In this document: one piece after another, positions 16,919 to 25,149 of the stretch
How the letters are laid out: each line of letters opens with the position of its first letter
Numbering within the stretch: the first letter of the stretch is position 1
From: Klebsiella michiganensis
GTDB taxonomy: Bacteria > Pseudomonadota > Gammaproteobacteria > Enterobacterales > Enterobacteriaceae
DNA: 64,000 nt
Direction: 5' to 3'
Assembly (NCBI RefSeq): GCF_002925905.1
Contig: NZ_PRDB01000008.1
Location: 219,120 to 283,119, forward strand
The notes under the pieces: model-generated
Seen by the model: only the letters and a program-made list of their open reading frames with translations
The model's database searches: none
Told to the model about the DNA's origin: nothing
Made by a program: the position numbers and the translations under genes

Positions 16919-17390
16919 GTAGCCCGGACAGGCGCGTTAAGCGCCGCCTCCGGGAGAGTTTCATGCAGCTCCGGAGATGTCTCTGAAACAACGTGTTATG
17001 CAGCGATGCCCTGGCCCCCGCTGAAATCGGCGAACCGGAGGTATGAAGACAAGGGCTGGCCGCCAGGGATGGCGGCCAGAGGCGAATCGAGACACGACCA
17101 AATTGCCTGGAGCAATTTTGAACAGCGCTTGCGCTGGCCCCGTAGGGGCGAGTCCCAGGGATGGGACGAGTAATGTCGAGTTGAGCCGACCGCAGGCTGA
17201 GGTCCGGGAGGTGAGCGCAGTGCGCAGCACCGATTTCTTTGCGGGACCGCGGGGATTGTAAAGGGGGAGACGGTTTTCTCCCCCTTTACCCGTTCACCTA
17301 CCACGGTGAGACATTTTCTGCGGGATAATAGTGAACGGAACCCCTCAACACCGTCCCGGAGGCGGCGCTTGACGCGCCTGTCCGGGCTAC
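16919..17390. repeat. REP-bounded MITE-like repeat, copy B, with 75-bp insertion
   Basis: 472-bp second copy of the element at 5834-6230, in the same orientation, with the same REP-like terminal inverted repeats. It differs mainly by a 75-bp insert at about 17095-17169. The insert is itself a chain of hairpins (CAAATTGC/GCAATTTTG, CAGCGCTTGCGCTG, GGCCCCGTAGGGGC, GTCCCA/TGGGAC). Part of the insert (17118-17152) is the exact reverse complement of 14811-14845 in the ERIC element. The conserved AAAGGGGGAGA/TCTCCCCCTTT hairpin is near 17258-17288. No credible coding frame. Confidence 0.8.
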
Positions 17391-17427
17391 CAAACCCGCA
17401 CATCTCCAGACACCGTGCCCGGCGCAC

Positions 17428-20400
17428 CTACATCCGGCGGTGGGCCCACTCGCGCAGCCGCTGAAACAGCACGTACAGCGAAGGAATAAACAAAATGCCG
17501 ATTACCGTCGCCACCAGCATGCCGCTGAACACCGTGGTACCGATAATCCGCCGGCTCTGCGCCCCGGCGCCGGTGGCGAGCATCATCGGCACAATCCCGA
17601 TGATAAAAGAGACCGCCGTCATCATTACCGCGCGGAAGCGGCGGGTCGCCCCTTCGCGGGCGGCATCGACGATCGACATCCCCTCTTCGCGCTTCGCCCG
17701 GGCAAACTCGACGATCAAAATCGCGTTTTTCGCCGCCAGCGCGATCAGCAGCACCAGGCCTATCTGCACGTACACATCGTTGGCGTAACCGGCCCACCAG
17801 AGCCACAGCAGCGACCCGCCGATGGCGAACAGCACCGACAGCATCACGCTCGCCGGCAGCGTCCAGCTCTCATACTGGGCGACGAGGAACAGCCACGCCA
17901 TCGCTACCGCCGCCAGCACAATCCACACCGCCTGGTTACCGGTCTGCTGCTCCTGCCAGGAGATGCCGCTCCAGGCGTAATCATAACCGTGCGGCAGGTT
18001 AGCCTGTAAAATCTGCTCCATCACCGCCATTGCCGTCCGGCTGCTGACGCCTTCGGCCGCCGACCCGCTCACCGATACCGACGGGAACTGGTTATACTGC
18101 TGAATAAACGGCGCGCCCACCGTCGGCGTAATCGTCACCAGATTACTCAGGCGAACCCGCTCGCCGCTGTCGCTGCGCACGTACAGCTCGCTTATCTGCT
18201 CTGCCCGCTCGCGCCACTGCATCTCGTTTTGCATCACCACGTGGTAGACACGATTGTTGATGCTGAAATCGCCGGCGCGGGTGCCGCCAAACGCGGTTTG
18301 CAGGCTGCTGAAAATCCTCGCCACCGGTACGTTCAGCCGGGCCGCCTGGTCGCGATCGACGGTGAGCGTCAGCTGCGGCACGTTGCTGCTCCAGGTGGTA
18401 AATACCCGGCTCAGCTGCGGGTACTGGTTAGCCGTCCGCAGCACCTGATGCGTCACCTGCTCCAGCTCCGCCGGCGATTGTCCGGCCTGGGCCAGAATAC
18501 GTAAATTAAACCCGGAGGCGTTGCCCAGCCCCGGCAGCGTCGGCGGCGCAAAAGTCATGATCGTCGCCTCCGGTAGCCCCATCAGCTGGCCCTGCACCTT
18601 TTCCATCACCGCCTCCAGCGGCGGCCGCTGGTGCCAGTCCTTCAGCATCACCGAGATAAATCCGCCGTTCGAGGCGCTGGTACCGTTGAGAATATTAAAA
18701 CCGGAGACCTGAATCACATCCTCAACCGCCGGATTCAACAACAGCAGCTCGCGCGCCTGGGCCATCACCGCTTCGGTAAGCTCCAGCGAGGCGGCTTCAG
18801 GCAGCTGCACGCTGGCAAAGAAGTAGCCCTGATCTTCCTGCGGCAGAAAACCCTTTGGCATGGTGGTAAAGCTAAACACCACCACCCCGGCCGCCGCCAT
18901 CGTCGCCGCCAGCGCCAGCCAGGGGCGACGATTCATCCTCCCGACCAGACGCCCGTAGCCATCGCGCACCGTATCCAGACCGCGGTTAAAGCCGCGCCAG
19001 ATGGCGGCTGGCTGCTGCGGCCGCGGACGCAGCAGCAGCGCGCACAGCGCGGGCGTCAGGGTCAGCGCCACCACGCTCGATAGCGTCACCGCCGTCGATA
19101 AAGTCACCGCAAACTGGCGATACAGCTCGCCGACGATCCCTGGCAGCATCGCTACCGGCACAAACACCGCCAGCAGTACCAGAGTTGTGGCGATCACCGG
19201 CCCGGCGATTTGCCGCAGCGCCTCGGCGGTCGCGGCGCCTCGATCCAGCCCCTCCGCCATTTTCGTTTCCACGCTCTCCACCACCACGATGGCGTCATCC
19301 ACCACCATGGTCAGGGCGAGAATAATCGCGAACAGGCTCAGGGTATTGGCGCTGTAGCCCAGCGCATAAAGCACGGCAAAGGTGCCGATAAGCGACACCG
19401 GGATCGCCAGCGCGACAATCAGCGTCGCCCGCCAGCTCTGGAGGAACAGCGAAACCACCACCACCACCGCCATAAGGGTCAGCGCCAGCGACACGCCGAT
19501 CTCTTTGATCGTCGCCGCCACAAAGCGGGTGGTATCAAACTTCACTTCCCAGGTGAGATCCGCCGGGAAACGCGCGTGCAGCCGGGTCAGCTCAGCGCGC
19601 ACCGCGATGGCGACCTGCAGGGCGTTGGCGGTGGGCGTCGGATAGATACCGAGATAGGCGGAATCTTTGCCGTTGAGCTGCGCGCCGGAGCTGTAGCTGC
19701 GCGCGCCCAGCTCAATGGTCGCCACGTCAGACAGGCGTACCAGCTGGCCGCGTTCGCCGCTGCGAACCACAATTTGCCCGAAGCCGGCGGCGTCGCTGAG
19801 TCGCCCGATACCGTTGATGGTCAGCGTCTGCTGCTGGCCGTTAAATACCGGCGGCGTCCCCACCTGCCCCGCCGCGCCCTGCACGTTCTGCTCGCGCAGC
19901 GCCTGGGCAATATCGTCGGTTGTGATATTCAGCGCGTTCATGCGGTCGGGGCGCAGCCAGATGCGCATGCTGTAGTCGCGCGCGCCGAACCTCTGTACTT
20001 CCCCGACGCCGGGTAGACGCGCCAGCGCCTCGCGCACCTGAGTGCTGGCGTAGTTGCTGACAAACAGCGGCGATAGCGTGCCGAGCGGCGAATAGAGACT
20101 CACGCCCATCAGCAGGTTCGTCGCCCGCTTACGCACCTGCACGCCGTTCTGCTGCACGTCGGCAGGCAGCTGCGCCACCGCCTGCGACACGCGGTTCTGC
20201 ACGTCGATCGCGGCTAAATCGGCATCGGTCCCGGCGGCAAAAGTCAGGCTCAGGCTGTAGGTCCCCTCATCGGAACTGGTGGACTCCATATAGAGCATAT
20301 GATCGACGCCGTTGAGCTGGGTCTCCAGCGGCGCGGCAATGGCTTCCGCCACGTCCGCCGCGCTGGCGCCCGGCCAGCTGGCGCTAACGTTGATGACCGG

Positions 20401-20520
20401 CGGCGTAATCTGCGGATACTGCTCGACCGGGATCAGCTTCAGCGAGACCGCGCCGACAAAGGTCATCAGCAGCGCAATCACCATCGCAAAGCGCGGGCGA
20501 CGGATAAAAAATGTGAGCAT
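17428..20520 (-). CDS. RND multidrug efflux permease (HAE1, AcrB-like)
   Basis: 1030-residue inner-membrane pump with the typical N-terminus ([19 protein letters not shown]) and two repeats of six helices with large periplasmic loops. The proton-relay Asp-Asp pair lies in TM4 ([15 protein letters not shown]) and the TM10 lysine in Leu-Ala-Ala-Lys-Asn-Ala. It would export drugs or other amphipathic compounds using the proton gradient. The start at 20520 follows GGGAGAGG; a GTG at 20538 overlaps the adaptor stop and is less likely. No outer-membrane factor is encoded nearby, so use of TolC is inferred. RamA, encoded at 29035, is a general activator of such pumps, but no link to this one is shown. 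Confidence 0.93.
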   Translation of the reverse strand: MLTFFIRRPRFAMVIALLMTFVGAVSLKLIPVEQYPQITPPVINVSASWPGASAADVAEAIAAPLETQLNGVDHMLYMESTSSDEGTYSLSLTFAAGTDADLAAIDVQNRVSQAVAQLPADVQQNGVQVRKRATNLLMGVSLYSPLGTLSPLFVSNYASTQVREALARLPGVGEVQRFGARDYSMRIWLRPDRMNALNITTDDIAQALREQNVQGAAGQVGTPPVFNGQQQTLTINGIGRLSDAAGFGQIVVRSGERGQLVRLSDVATIELGARSYSSGAQLNGKDSAYLGIYPTPTANALQVAIAVRAELTRLHARFPADLTWEVKFDTTRFVAATIKEIGVSLALTLMAVVVVVSLFLQSWRATLIVALAIPVSLIGTFAVLYALGYSANTLSLFAIILALTMVVDDAIVVVESVETKMAEGLDRGAATAEALRQIAGPVIATTLVLLAVFVPVAMLPGIVGELYRQFAVTLSTAVTLSSVVALTLTPALCALLLRPRPQQPAAIWRGFNRGLDTVRDGYGRLVGRMNRRPWLALAATMAAAGVVVFSFTTMPKGFLPQEDQGYFFASVQLPEAASLELTEAVMAQARELLLLNPAVEDVIQVSGFNILNGTSASNGGFISVMLKDWHQRPPLEAVMEKVQGQLMGLPEATIMTFAPPTLPGLGNASGFNLRILAQAGQSPAELEQVTHQVLRTANQYPQLSRVFTTWSSNVPQLTLTVDRDQAARLNVPVARIFSSLQTAFGGTRAGDFSINNRVYHVVMQNEMQWRERAEQISELYVRSDSGERVRLSNLVTITPTVGAPFIQQYNQFPSVSVSGSAAEGVSSRTAMAVMEQILQANLPHGYDYAWSGISWQEQQTGNQAVWIVLAAVAMAWLFLVAQYESWTLPASVMLSVLFAIGGSLLWLWWAGYANDVYVQIGLVLLIALAAKNAILIVEFARAKREEGMSIVDAAREGATRRFRAVMMTAVSFIIGIVPMMLATGAGAQSRRIIGTTVFSGMLVATVIGILFIPSLYVLFQRLREWAHRRM

Positions 20521-20530
20521 CGCCTCTCCC

Positions 20531-21613
20531 TTATTCACTCAGCAGCTGAACGGTCGCGCCGTCACGCAGGCGCTGGGCGCCTTCCGTCACTACGCGCTCC
20601 CCCGCTTTCAGACCATCGGCCACCACGAAGCTCTGGCCATGCTGACCGGCGGGCGCTAAACGGCGCATCGTCACGGTGTTGTCCGCCGTCAGTACCCAGC
20701 AGTAAAAGCCCAGCGCATCCTGCTGTAGCGCAGAGGCGGGGATCATCGGGCTCTCCTTAAGCCGCTGCGGCCGGAAGAAAACCGTGACGTTGCCGCCCGG
20801 CAGCAGACGGTGCTGCGGGTTGGCAAACTCAGCGCGCAGCGCCACGCTGGCGGTGCGGCTATCAATACGGTTATCGACGGAGGTCAGGGCGCCGTCTTCA
20901 CGCCGCCCATCGACATCCACCTGCGCCAGCCACGCCTGCTTCAGCGCGGCGATATCCGTGTGCTGTCCCGCTTTCGCGAAAAAGGCGGTTTCATCCAGAG
21001 AGAACGCCACGCGAATGGGATCAAGCTGGACCACATCGACCAGCACGCCGCTGGCGGGATTCACCAGGCCGCCGACGTGAAAAGGACTATGGCCGACGCG
21101 CCCGGTGACCGGCGAGGTAATGCGGGTGTAGCCGAGCGTAATCTGCTGGGCGGCAATGCGCGCCCGGGCCTGCTCGACGGCGGCGGCAGCGACATCGCGC
21201 TGCATCTGCGCGGTGTCTACGTCGTTGCGGCTGATTGCGTGGTTATTTTTCAGCTGCTGGTAGCGGCTCAGCTGCTGCTGGGCCTGGCGTAGCGAAGCCT
21301 GCGCGCTTTTCAGTTCAGCCTGGGCCAGCGCCAGCGCGGCTTTCGGCTGGGCGTCATCCAGCGTAAACAGCGGATCGCCCTGGTTGACGTACTGCCCATC
21401 CTGGAAGTGGCGCTGCACAATCTTTCCTTCGGTGCGGGCGCGAATATCGACGGAGTGAATGGCCTCAACGCGGCCGGAGATTTGCCGTTCATCGGCATGC
21501 GGCGCGTGTTCCACGGTGGCAACGCGCACCGGAATAGCCGGCGCGGCGGCGGCGGTGAGCGCGTAGCCTGCCAGGCCGCAGACCAGCAGGGCGGAGCGGA
21601 TGATCTTGTTCAT
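20531..21613 (-). CDS. RND efflux periplasmic adaptor protein
   Basis: 360-residue membrane-fusion protein. An N-terminal signal sequence (residues 1-23, ending Ala-Ala-Ala-Ala-Pro) is followed by the lipoyl half-motif ([17 protein letters not shown]), a coiled-coil hairpin of Gln/Ala-rich heptads (about 90-165), and the second lipoyl half ([10 protein letters not shown]). A beta-barrel and membrane-proximal domain end the protein. There is no clear lipobox, so it is probably soluble or signal-anchored. Its stop is 10 bp upstream of the pump start. It bridges the pump to an outer-membrane channel. Confidence 0.92.
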   Translation of the reverse strand: MNKIIRSALLVCGLAGYALTAAAAPAIPVRVATVEHAPHADERQISGRVEAIHSVDIRARTEGKIVQRHFQDGQYVNQGDPLFTLDDAQPKAALALAQAELKSAQASLRQAQQQLSRYQQLKNNHAISRNDVDTAQMQRDVAAAAVEQARARIAAQQITLGYTRITSPVTGRVGHSPFHVGGLVNPASGVLVDVVQLDPIRVAFSLDETAFFAKAGQHTDIAALKQAWLAQVDVDGRREDGALTSVDNRIDSRTASVALRAEFANPQHRLLPGGNVTVFFRPQRLKESPMIPASALQQDALGFYCWVLTADNTVTMRRLAPAGQHGQSFVVADGLKAGERVVTEGAQRLRDGATVQLLSE

Positions 21614-21635
21614 GGGGAATTCCTTACGACGATGC

Positions 21636-21666
21636 GGCGTCCCTTCCCCGCAGGAGAAGGGACGCC
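21636..21666 (-). terminator. strong hairpin between P-type ATPase and RND adaptor genes
   Basis: GGCGTCCCTTC at 21636-21646 pairs perfectly with GAAGGGACGCC at 21656-21666 (11-bp stem). No run of T follows on the minus strand, so it is a weak or factor-dependent terminator, or an RNA-stability element between the ATPase and the efflux genes. Confidence 0.5.
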
Positions 21667-21682
21667 GGGCGGGTCAGACACG

Positions 21683-24406
21683 CTACGCGGCTTTGCGGAA
21701 ACGACGGGTCAGGCGCTTCTCAACTTCCACCACCAGGAACATCGCGATACCGATGACCAGCGTGATGAACCAGTAGCGCAGCGGCAGCCCTTCGGTGCCA
21801 AACATCGTCTGCATCACCGGTACGTAGATGATGACCAGCTGCATCAGCAGCAGCACGCCGCTCACCAGCCAGATGCCTTTGTTGCGCAGCAGTCCCATGC
21901 TCAGCGAGAAGCTGTCGCTGCTGCGGCAGTTAATCATATAGACCCACTGCGCGGTGACCAGCATCTGCAGCAGGACGGTGCGGATAAACTCCGGACTGTG
22001 GCCGCGCGGCGCCAGCCAGGCTTCAAGCATAAAGGCGGCGACGGCGATCATGGTGCCGACGAAGGCGACGCGCCAGACGGCGAAGGCGTCCATGACATGC
22101 TGGCCGGTTTTACGCGGCGGACGGTTCATGGCGTTGCGCTCGGCGGCTTCAAACGCGAGGCCGAAGGAGAGCGTCGCGGAGGTGGCCATGTTCATCCACA
22201 GAATCAGCACCGGCGTCAGCGGAATGATGTTCCCCGCCAGCAGGGCGATGATAATCAGCAGCCCCTGCGCCAGGTTGGTCGGCATGATGAACAGAATGGT
22301 CTTCTTCAGGTTGTCGTAGACCCGACGCCCCTCTTTGACCGAACTGGCGATGGTGGCAAAGTTGTCGTCGGTCAGGACCATGTCGGCGGCCTCTTTGGTC
22401 ACCTCGGTGCCTTTAATCCCCATGGCGATCCCGACGTCGGCCTGGCGCAGCGCCGGGGCGTCGTTGACGCCGTCGCCGGTCATGCCAACCACTTCACCGT
22501 TATCCTGCAGCGCTTTTACCAGGCGCAGCTTGTGCTCCGGGCTGGTACGGGCAAAGATATCGTACTCAACGGCGGCTTTCGCCAGCTCGGCGTCGTCCAT
22601 GTGCTCCAGCTGATAGCCGATCATCGCCTGGCTGCTGTTGGTGATCCCCAGCATCTGGCCAATGCTCATCGCCGTCTGCGGGTGGTCGCCGGTAATCATC
22701 TTCACGCGGATCCCCGCGTTCTGGCAGGCGTGGATAGCGTCAATCGCTTCCGGACGCGGCGGGTCCATCATTCCGGCAATGCCGAGGAAGACCAGTCCTT
22801 CGCGCAGATCGTCGTGGGTCAGCGTGGTGCTGCCGACGTTCGCCGGTTTGTAGGCGGCGGCGACCATACGCAGGCCCTGGCGGGCAAAGCGCGCCATCTC
22901 CTCTTCCCAGTACTGCGGCTCGAACGGCACCGCCCCCTGCTTGCTCAACTGATGGCGGCACAGGGCAAAAATCACGTCCGGCGCGCCGGTAATCAGCACC
23001 TGCTCGACGTCGCCCATTTTCTGGTGGGTCGCCATGTACTTGTACTGCGAGTCGAACGGGATTTTCGCGACCAGGCGGGCATCGACGGGCGCAAGCTGCG
23101 CTTTCGCCGCCAGTACCTTCAGCGCCCCTTCGGTCGGCCCGCCGGTAATGCCCCACAGGCCGCGCTCGTCCTGAATCATCTGGCTGTCGTTACACAGGTC
23201 GATGGTGCGCAGATAGGTTTCCAGCACGCTGCCCGGTTTAATCTGCACCGGCTCGTTGCTGCCTTCCAGGCAGATGTTACCCTGAGGCTCGTAGCTGTCG
23301 CCTTCGACGCGGTAGCAGCAGTCGGCGGTGATGATCGCTTTGACGGTCATCTCGTTCATCGTCAGGGTACCGGTTTTATCCGAGCACACCACGGTCATGG
23401 CGCCCAGGGTTTCCACCGTCGGCAGCTTGCGGATAATCGCCCGCTGACGCGCCATCGCCTGTACGCCCAGAGAGAGAATAATCGAGATAATCGCCGGTAA
23501 GCCTTCCGGCACGGCGGCCACCGCCAGGCTAATCAGGGAGAGCAGCAGCTCGCCGAGAGGAATGTCGCGCAGCGCGAGGCTGAAGACGAACAGCGCGGCC
23601 ATCATCGCCAGGATGATAACGAAAATCGCTTTACCGAGCTTATCCATCTGCACCAGCAGCGGCGTGCGGTGCTTCTCAATGCCCGCCATCATCTGGTTGA
23701 TATGGCCGAGCTCGGTCTCCTGACCGGTTGCGGTCACCACGCCAACGCCGCCGCCGGCGCTGATGGTGGTGCCGGAGAAGAGCATATTGGTACGGTCGCC
23801 CAGCGGCAGTTCGCCTTCCAGCGCGTCGGTGGTTTTATCCACCACCGTCGACTCGCCGGTGAGAATCGCCTCTTCGACCCGCAGATTATGGCTCTCAATC
23901 AGGCGCATATCGGCAGGCACGCGGTCACCCGCGCGCAGAATCACGATATCGCCCGGCACCAGGTCGCGGGTCGGGATGGTTTCATGCTTGCCGCTGCGCT
24001 GCACGCGCGCGTCGCTGGAGAGCATATTGCGGATGCCCTGCAGCGATTTTTCGGCGTTGCTCTCCTGGATATGGCCGATCAGGGCGTTGATCACCGTGAC
24101 GCCCAGGATGACGAGCGTATCGACCCAGTGGCCCATGACCGCGGTGAGCGCGGCGGCGGCCAGCAGGACAAAAATCAGGACGTCGTTAAAGTGGGCAAGG
24201 AAGCGCAGCCAGGCCGGCTTGCCTTTTTTCTCCGGCAAGGCGTTGGGGCCGAAGGTCTTCAAACGCTCGGCGGCCTCGGCGGCGCTTAGGCCGTTGGCAT
24301 GGCTTTTATTCTGCGCCAGCACCGCATCAACCGTCTGCTGATATGCGCGGCGTGGCGCGACATCCCCTGAGGGGGTGGTATTATTAGTTTTGATCGTTTT
24401 GGTCAA
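21683..24406 (-). CDS. P-type cation-transporting ATPase (P2 type, Ca2+/Na+-ATPase-like)
   Basis: 907-residue inner-membrane pump. Visible motifs are the actuator LTGES, phosphorylation site CSDKTGTLT, Lys-Gly-Ala-Pro-like ITGAPD, the hinge MTGDGVNDAPAL, and PEGLP in M4. Those place it in class P2 rather than with Mg2+ MgtA pumps. M6 reads Leu-Trp-Met-Asn-Met-Ala-Thr-Ser-Ala-Thr, where Ca2+ pumps usually have an Asn-x-x-Thr/Met-Asp; the acidic ligand is missing. The start is TTG at 24406 with AGGGAG eight bases upstream. Divergent from a 36-residue membrane protein, with a PhoP-box-like site between. Ion specificity is unknown. Confidence 0.88.
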   Translation of the reverse strand: MTKTIKTNNTTPSGDVAPRRAYQQTVDAVLAQNKSHANGLSAAEAAERLKTFGPNALPEKKGKPAWLRFLAHFNDVLIFVLLAAAALTAVMGHWVDTLVILGVTVINALIGHIQESNAEKSLQGIRNMLSSDARVQRSGKHETIPTRDLVPGDIVILRAGDRVPADMRLIESHNLRVEEAILTGESTVVDKTTDALEGELPLGDRTNMLFSGTTISAGGGVGVVTATGQETELGHINQMMAGIEKHRTPLLVQMDKLGKAIFVIILAMMAALFVFSLALRDIPLGELLLSLISLAVAAVPEGLPAIISIILSLGVQAMARQRAIIRKLPTVETLGAMTVVCSDKTGTLTMNEMTVKAIITADCCYRVEGDSYEPQGNICLEGSNEPVQIKPGSVLETYLRTIDLCNDSQMIQDERGLWGITGGPTEGALKVLAAKAQLAPVDARLVAKIPFDSQYKYMATHQKMGDVEQVLITGAPDVIFALCRHQLSKQGAVPFEPQYWEEEMARFARQGLRMVAAAYKPANVGSTTLTHDDLREGLVFLGIAGMMDPPRPEAIDAIHACQNAGIRVKMITGDHPQTAMSIGQMLGITNSSQAMIGYQLEHMDDAELAKAAVEYDIFARTSPEHKLRLVKALQDNGEVVGMTGDGVNDAPALRQADVGIAMGIKGTEVTKEAADMVLTDDNFATIASSVKEGRRVYDNLKKTILFIMPTNLAQGLLIIIALLAGNIIPLTPVLILWMNMATSATLSFGLAFEAAERNAMNRPPRKTGQHVMDAFAVWRVAFVGTMIAVAAFMLEAWLAPRGHSPEFIRTVLLQMLVTAQWVYMINCRSSDSFSLSMGLLRNKGIWLVSGVLLLMQLVIIYVPVMQTMFGTEGLPLRYWFITLVIGIAMFLVVEVEKRLTRRFRKAA

Positions 24407-24577
24407 AATATATCTCCCTTAAAATTCCGTGAGGCGGAAAGCCTGGAATCATTCCGGGCCAATGAGAAAAATTTCAAACAGGCGGGAGATAATTTGAGCT
24501 TGCGCAATATTTACTCTCTCGCCAATACAAAATTTATGGTAAGTTAATTCTATAAAACAACTATTGCAGAATATTAA

Positions 24578-24594
24578 TAAACCAAAACTAAACG
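24578..24594 (-). promoter_or_regulatory. candidate PhoP box
   Basis: Read on the minus strand: CGTTTA-GTTTT-GGTTTA, i.e. two GTTTA half-sites spaced as in the PhoP consensus (T/G)GTTTA-N5-(T/G)GTTTA, with one mismatch. It is oriented toward the P-type ATPase gene (start 172 bp away) and sits 9 bp before the small-protein start. No clear -10 element was identified at the standard distance. A chance match in AT-rich DNA is possible. Confidence 0.35.
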
Positions 24595-24603
24595 AGGTCT
24601 ACT

Positions 24604-24714
24604 ATGTTTGGAATCTATCGCGGACGCCGTCTGGTGCTGTACATCCTGCTGGCCATTATTATCGCTACACTGGTGGGATATAGCACCTATACTTTTGTAA
24701 AAGCGCTGGCTTAA
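24604..24714 (+). CDS. 36-residue single-span membrane protein (unrecognised)
   Basis: Short frame starting ATG at 24604 and ending TAA at 24714, too short for ordinary gene finding. A weak CGAGG precedes the start by about 6 bases. The product begins Met-Phe-Gly-Ile-Tyr-Arg-Gly-Arg-Arg, giving a positively charged cytoplasmic end, then about 22 hydrophobic residues (10-31) and a short tail ending Lys-Ala-Leu-Ala. This is the build of small regulatory membrane proteins such as MgtS, MgtR or KdpF. It is divergent from a P-type ATPase (198 bp between starts), so a role in modulating that pump is possible but untested. I do not recognise a named family. Confidence 0.6.
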   Translation: MFGIYRGRRLVLYILLAIIIATLVGYSTYTFVKALA

Positions 24715-24900
24715 TAATGACGTTAATTTACATTGTAATGTAATTAACTTAATCACAAAGATTACCAAAATAATTAACATGGGAATAAGCGAGGGCGTTT
24801 AAATATAATATCTGATGCGTATTATAATTACGTACGAAACGATATTGCATTGATTCTCTTTTTACCGGACAATATGTTTTTAACTGATGATTAACAAATA

Positions 24901-25149
24901 ATGAAACATCCGCTAGAAACGCTCCTCAGCGCCGCCGGCATTCTGCTGCTGGCTTTGCTCTCCTGCCTGCTGCTGCCGGCGCCCTCGCTGGGCCTGACGC
25001 TGGCGCAGAAGCTGGTTGCGACATTCCATCTGATGGATCTCAACCAGCTTTATACCCTGATCTTTTGCCTGTGGTTTTTAGCGCTGGGCGCGGTTGAATA
25101 TCTGCTGCTGCGCTGGGTCTGGCGTCGCTGGTTTTCCCTTGAGCGCTAA
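24901..25149 (+). CDS. ybdJ: YbdJ, small inner-membrane protein (DUF1158)
   Basis: 82 residues, the same length as E. coli YbdJ and clearly the same protein (starts MKHPLETL, contains LLPAPSLGL and HLMDLNQLYTLIF, ends WRRWFSLER). Two membrane helices are visible (about 10-28 and 52-72) with a basic C-terminus. Function unknown. In E. coli it adjoins ybdK; here the RND pump and P-type ATPase block intervenes. Its last 72 bases overlap, in the opposite strand, the 3' end of the Fes-like gene. Confidence 0.9.
   Translation: MKHPLETLLSAAGILLLALLSCLLLPAPSLGLTLAQKLVATFHLMDLNQLYTLIFCLWFLALGAVEYLLLRWVWRRWFSLER

Noticed and set aside
16961..17427. Minus-strand frames of 89 and 143 codons in repeat copy B
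   Set aside because: Same frame appears in copy A (5875-6143); sequence is palindromic repeat without protein features.
21407..23500. 697-codon open frame on the plus strand opposite the P-type ATPase
   Set aside because: It is antisense to a clear P-type ATPase with all motifs; composition (His/Arg/Gln-rich, no domains) is typical of a GC-rich shadow frame.
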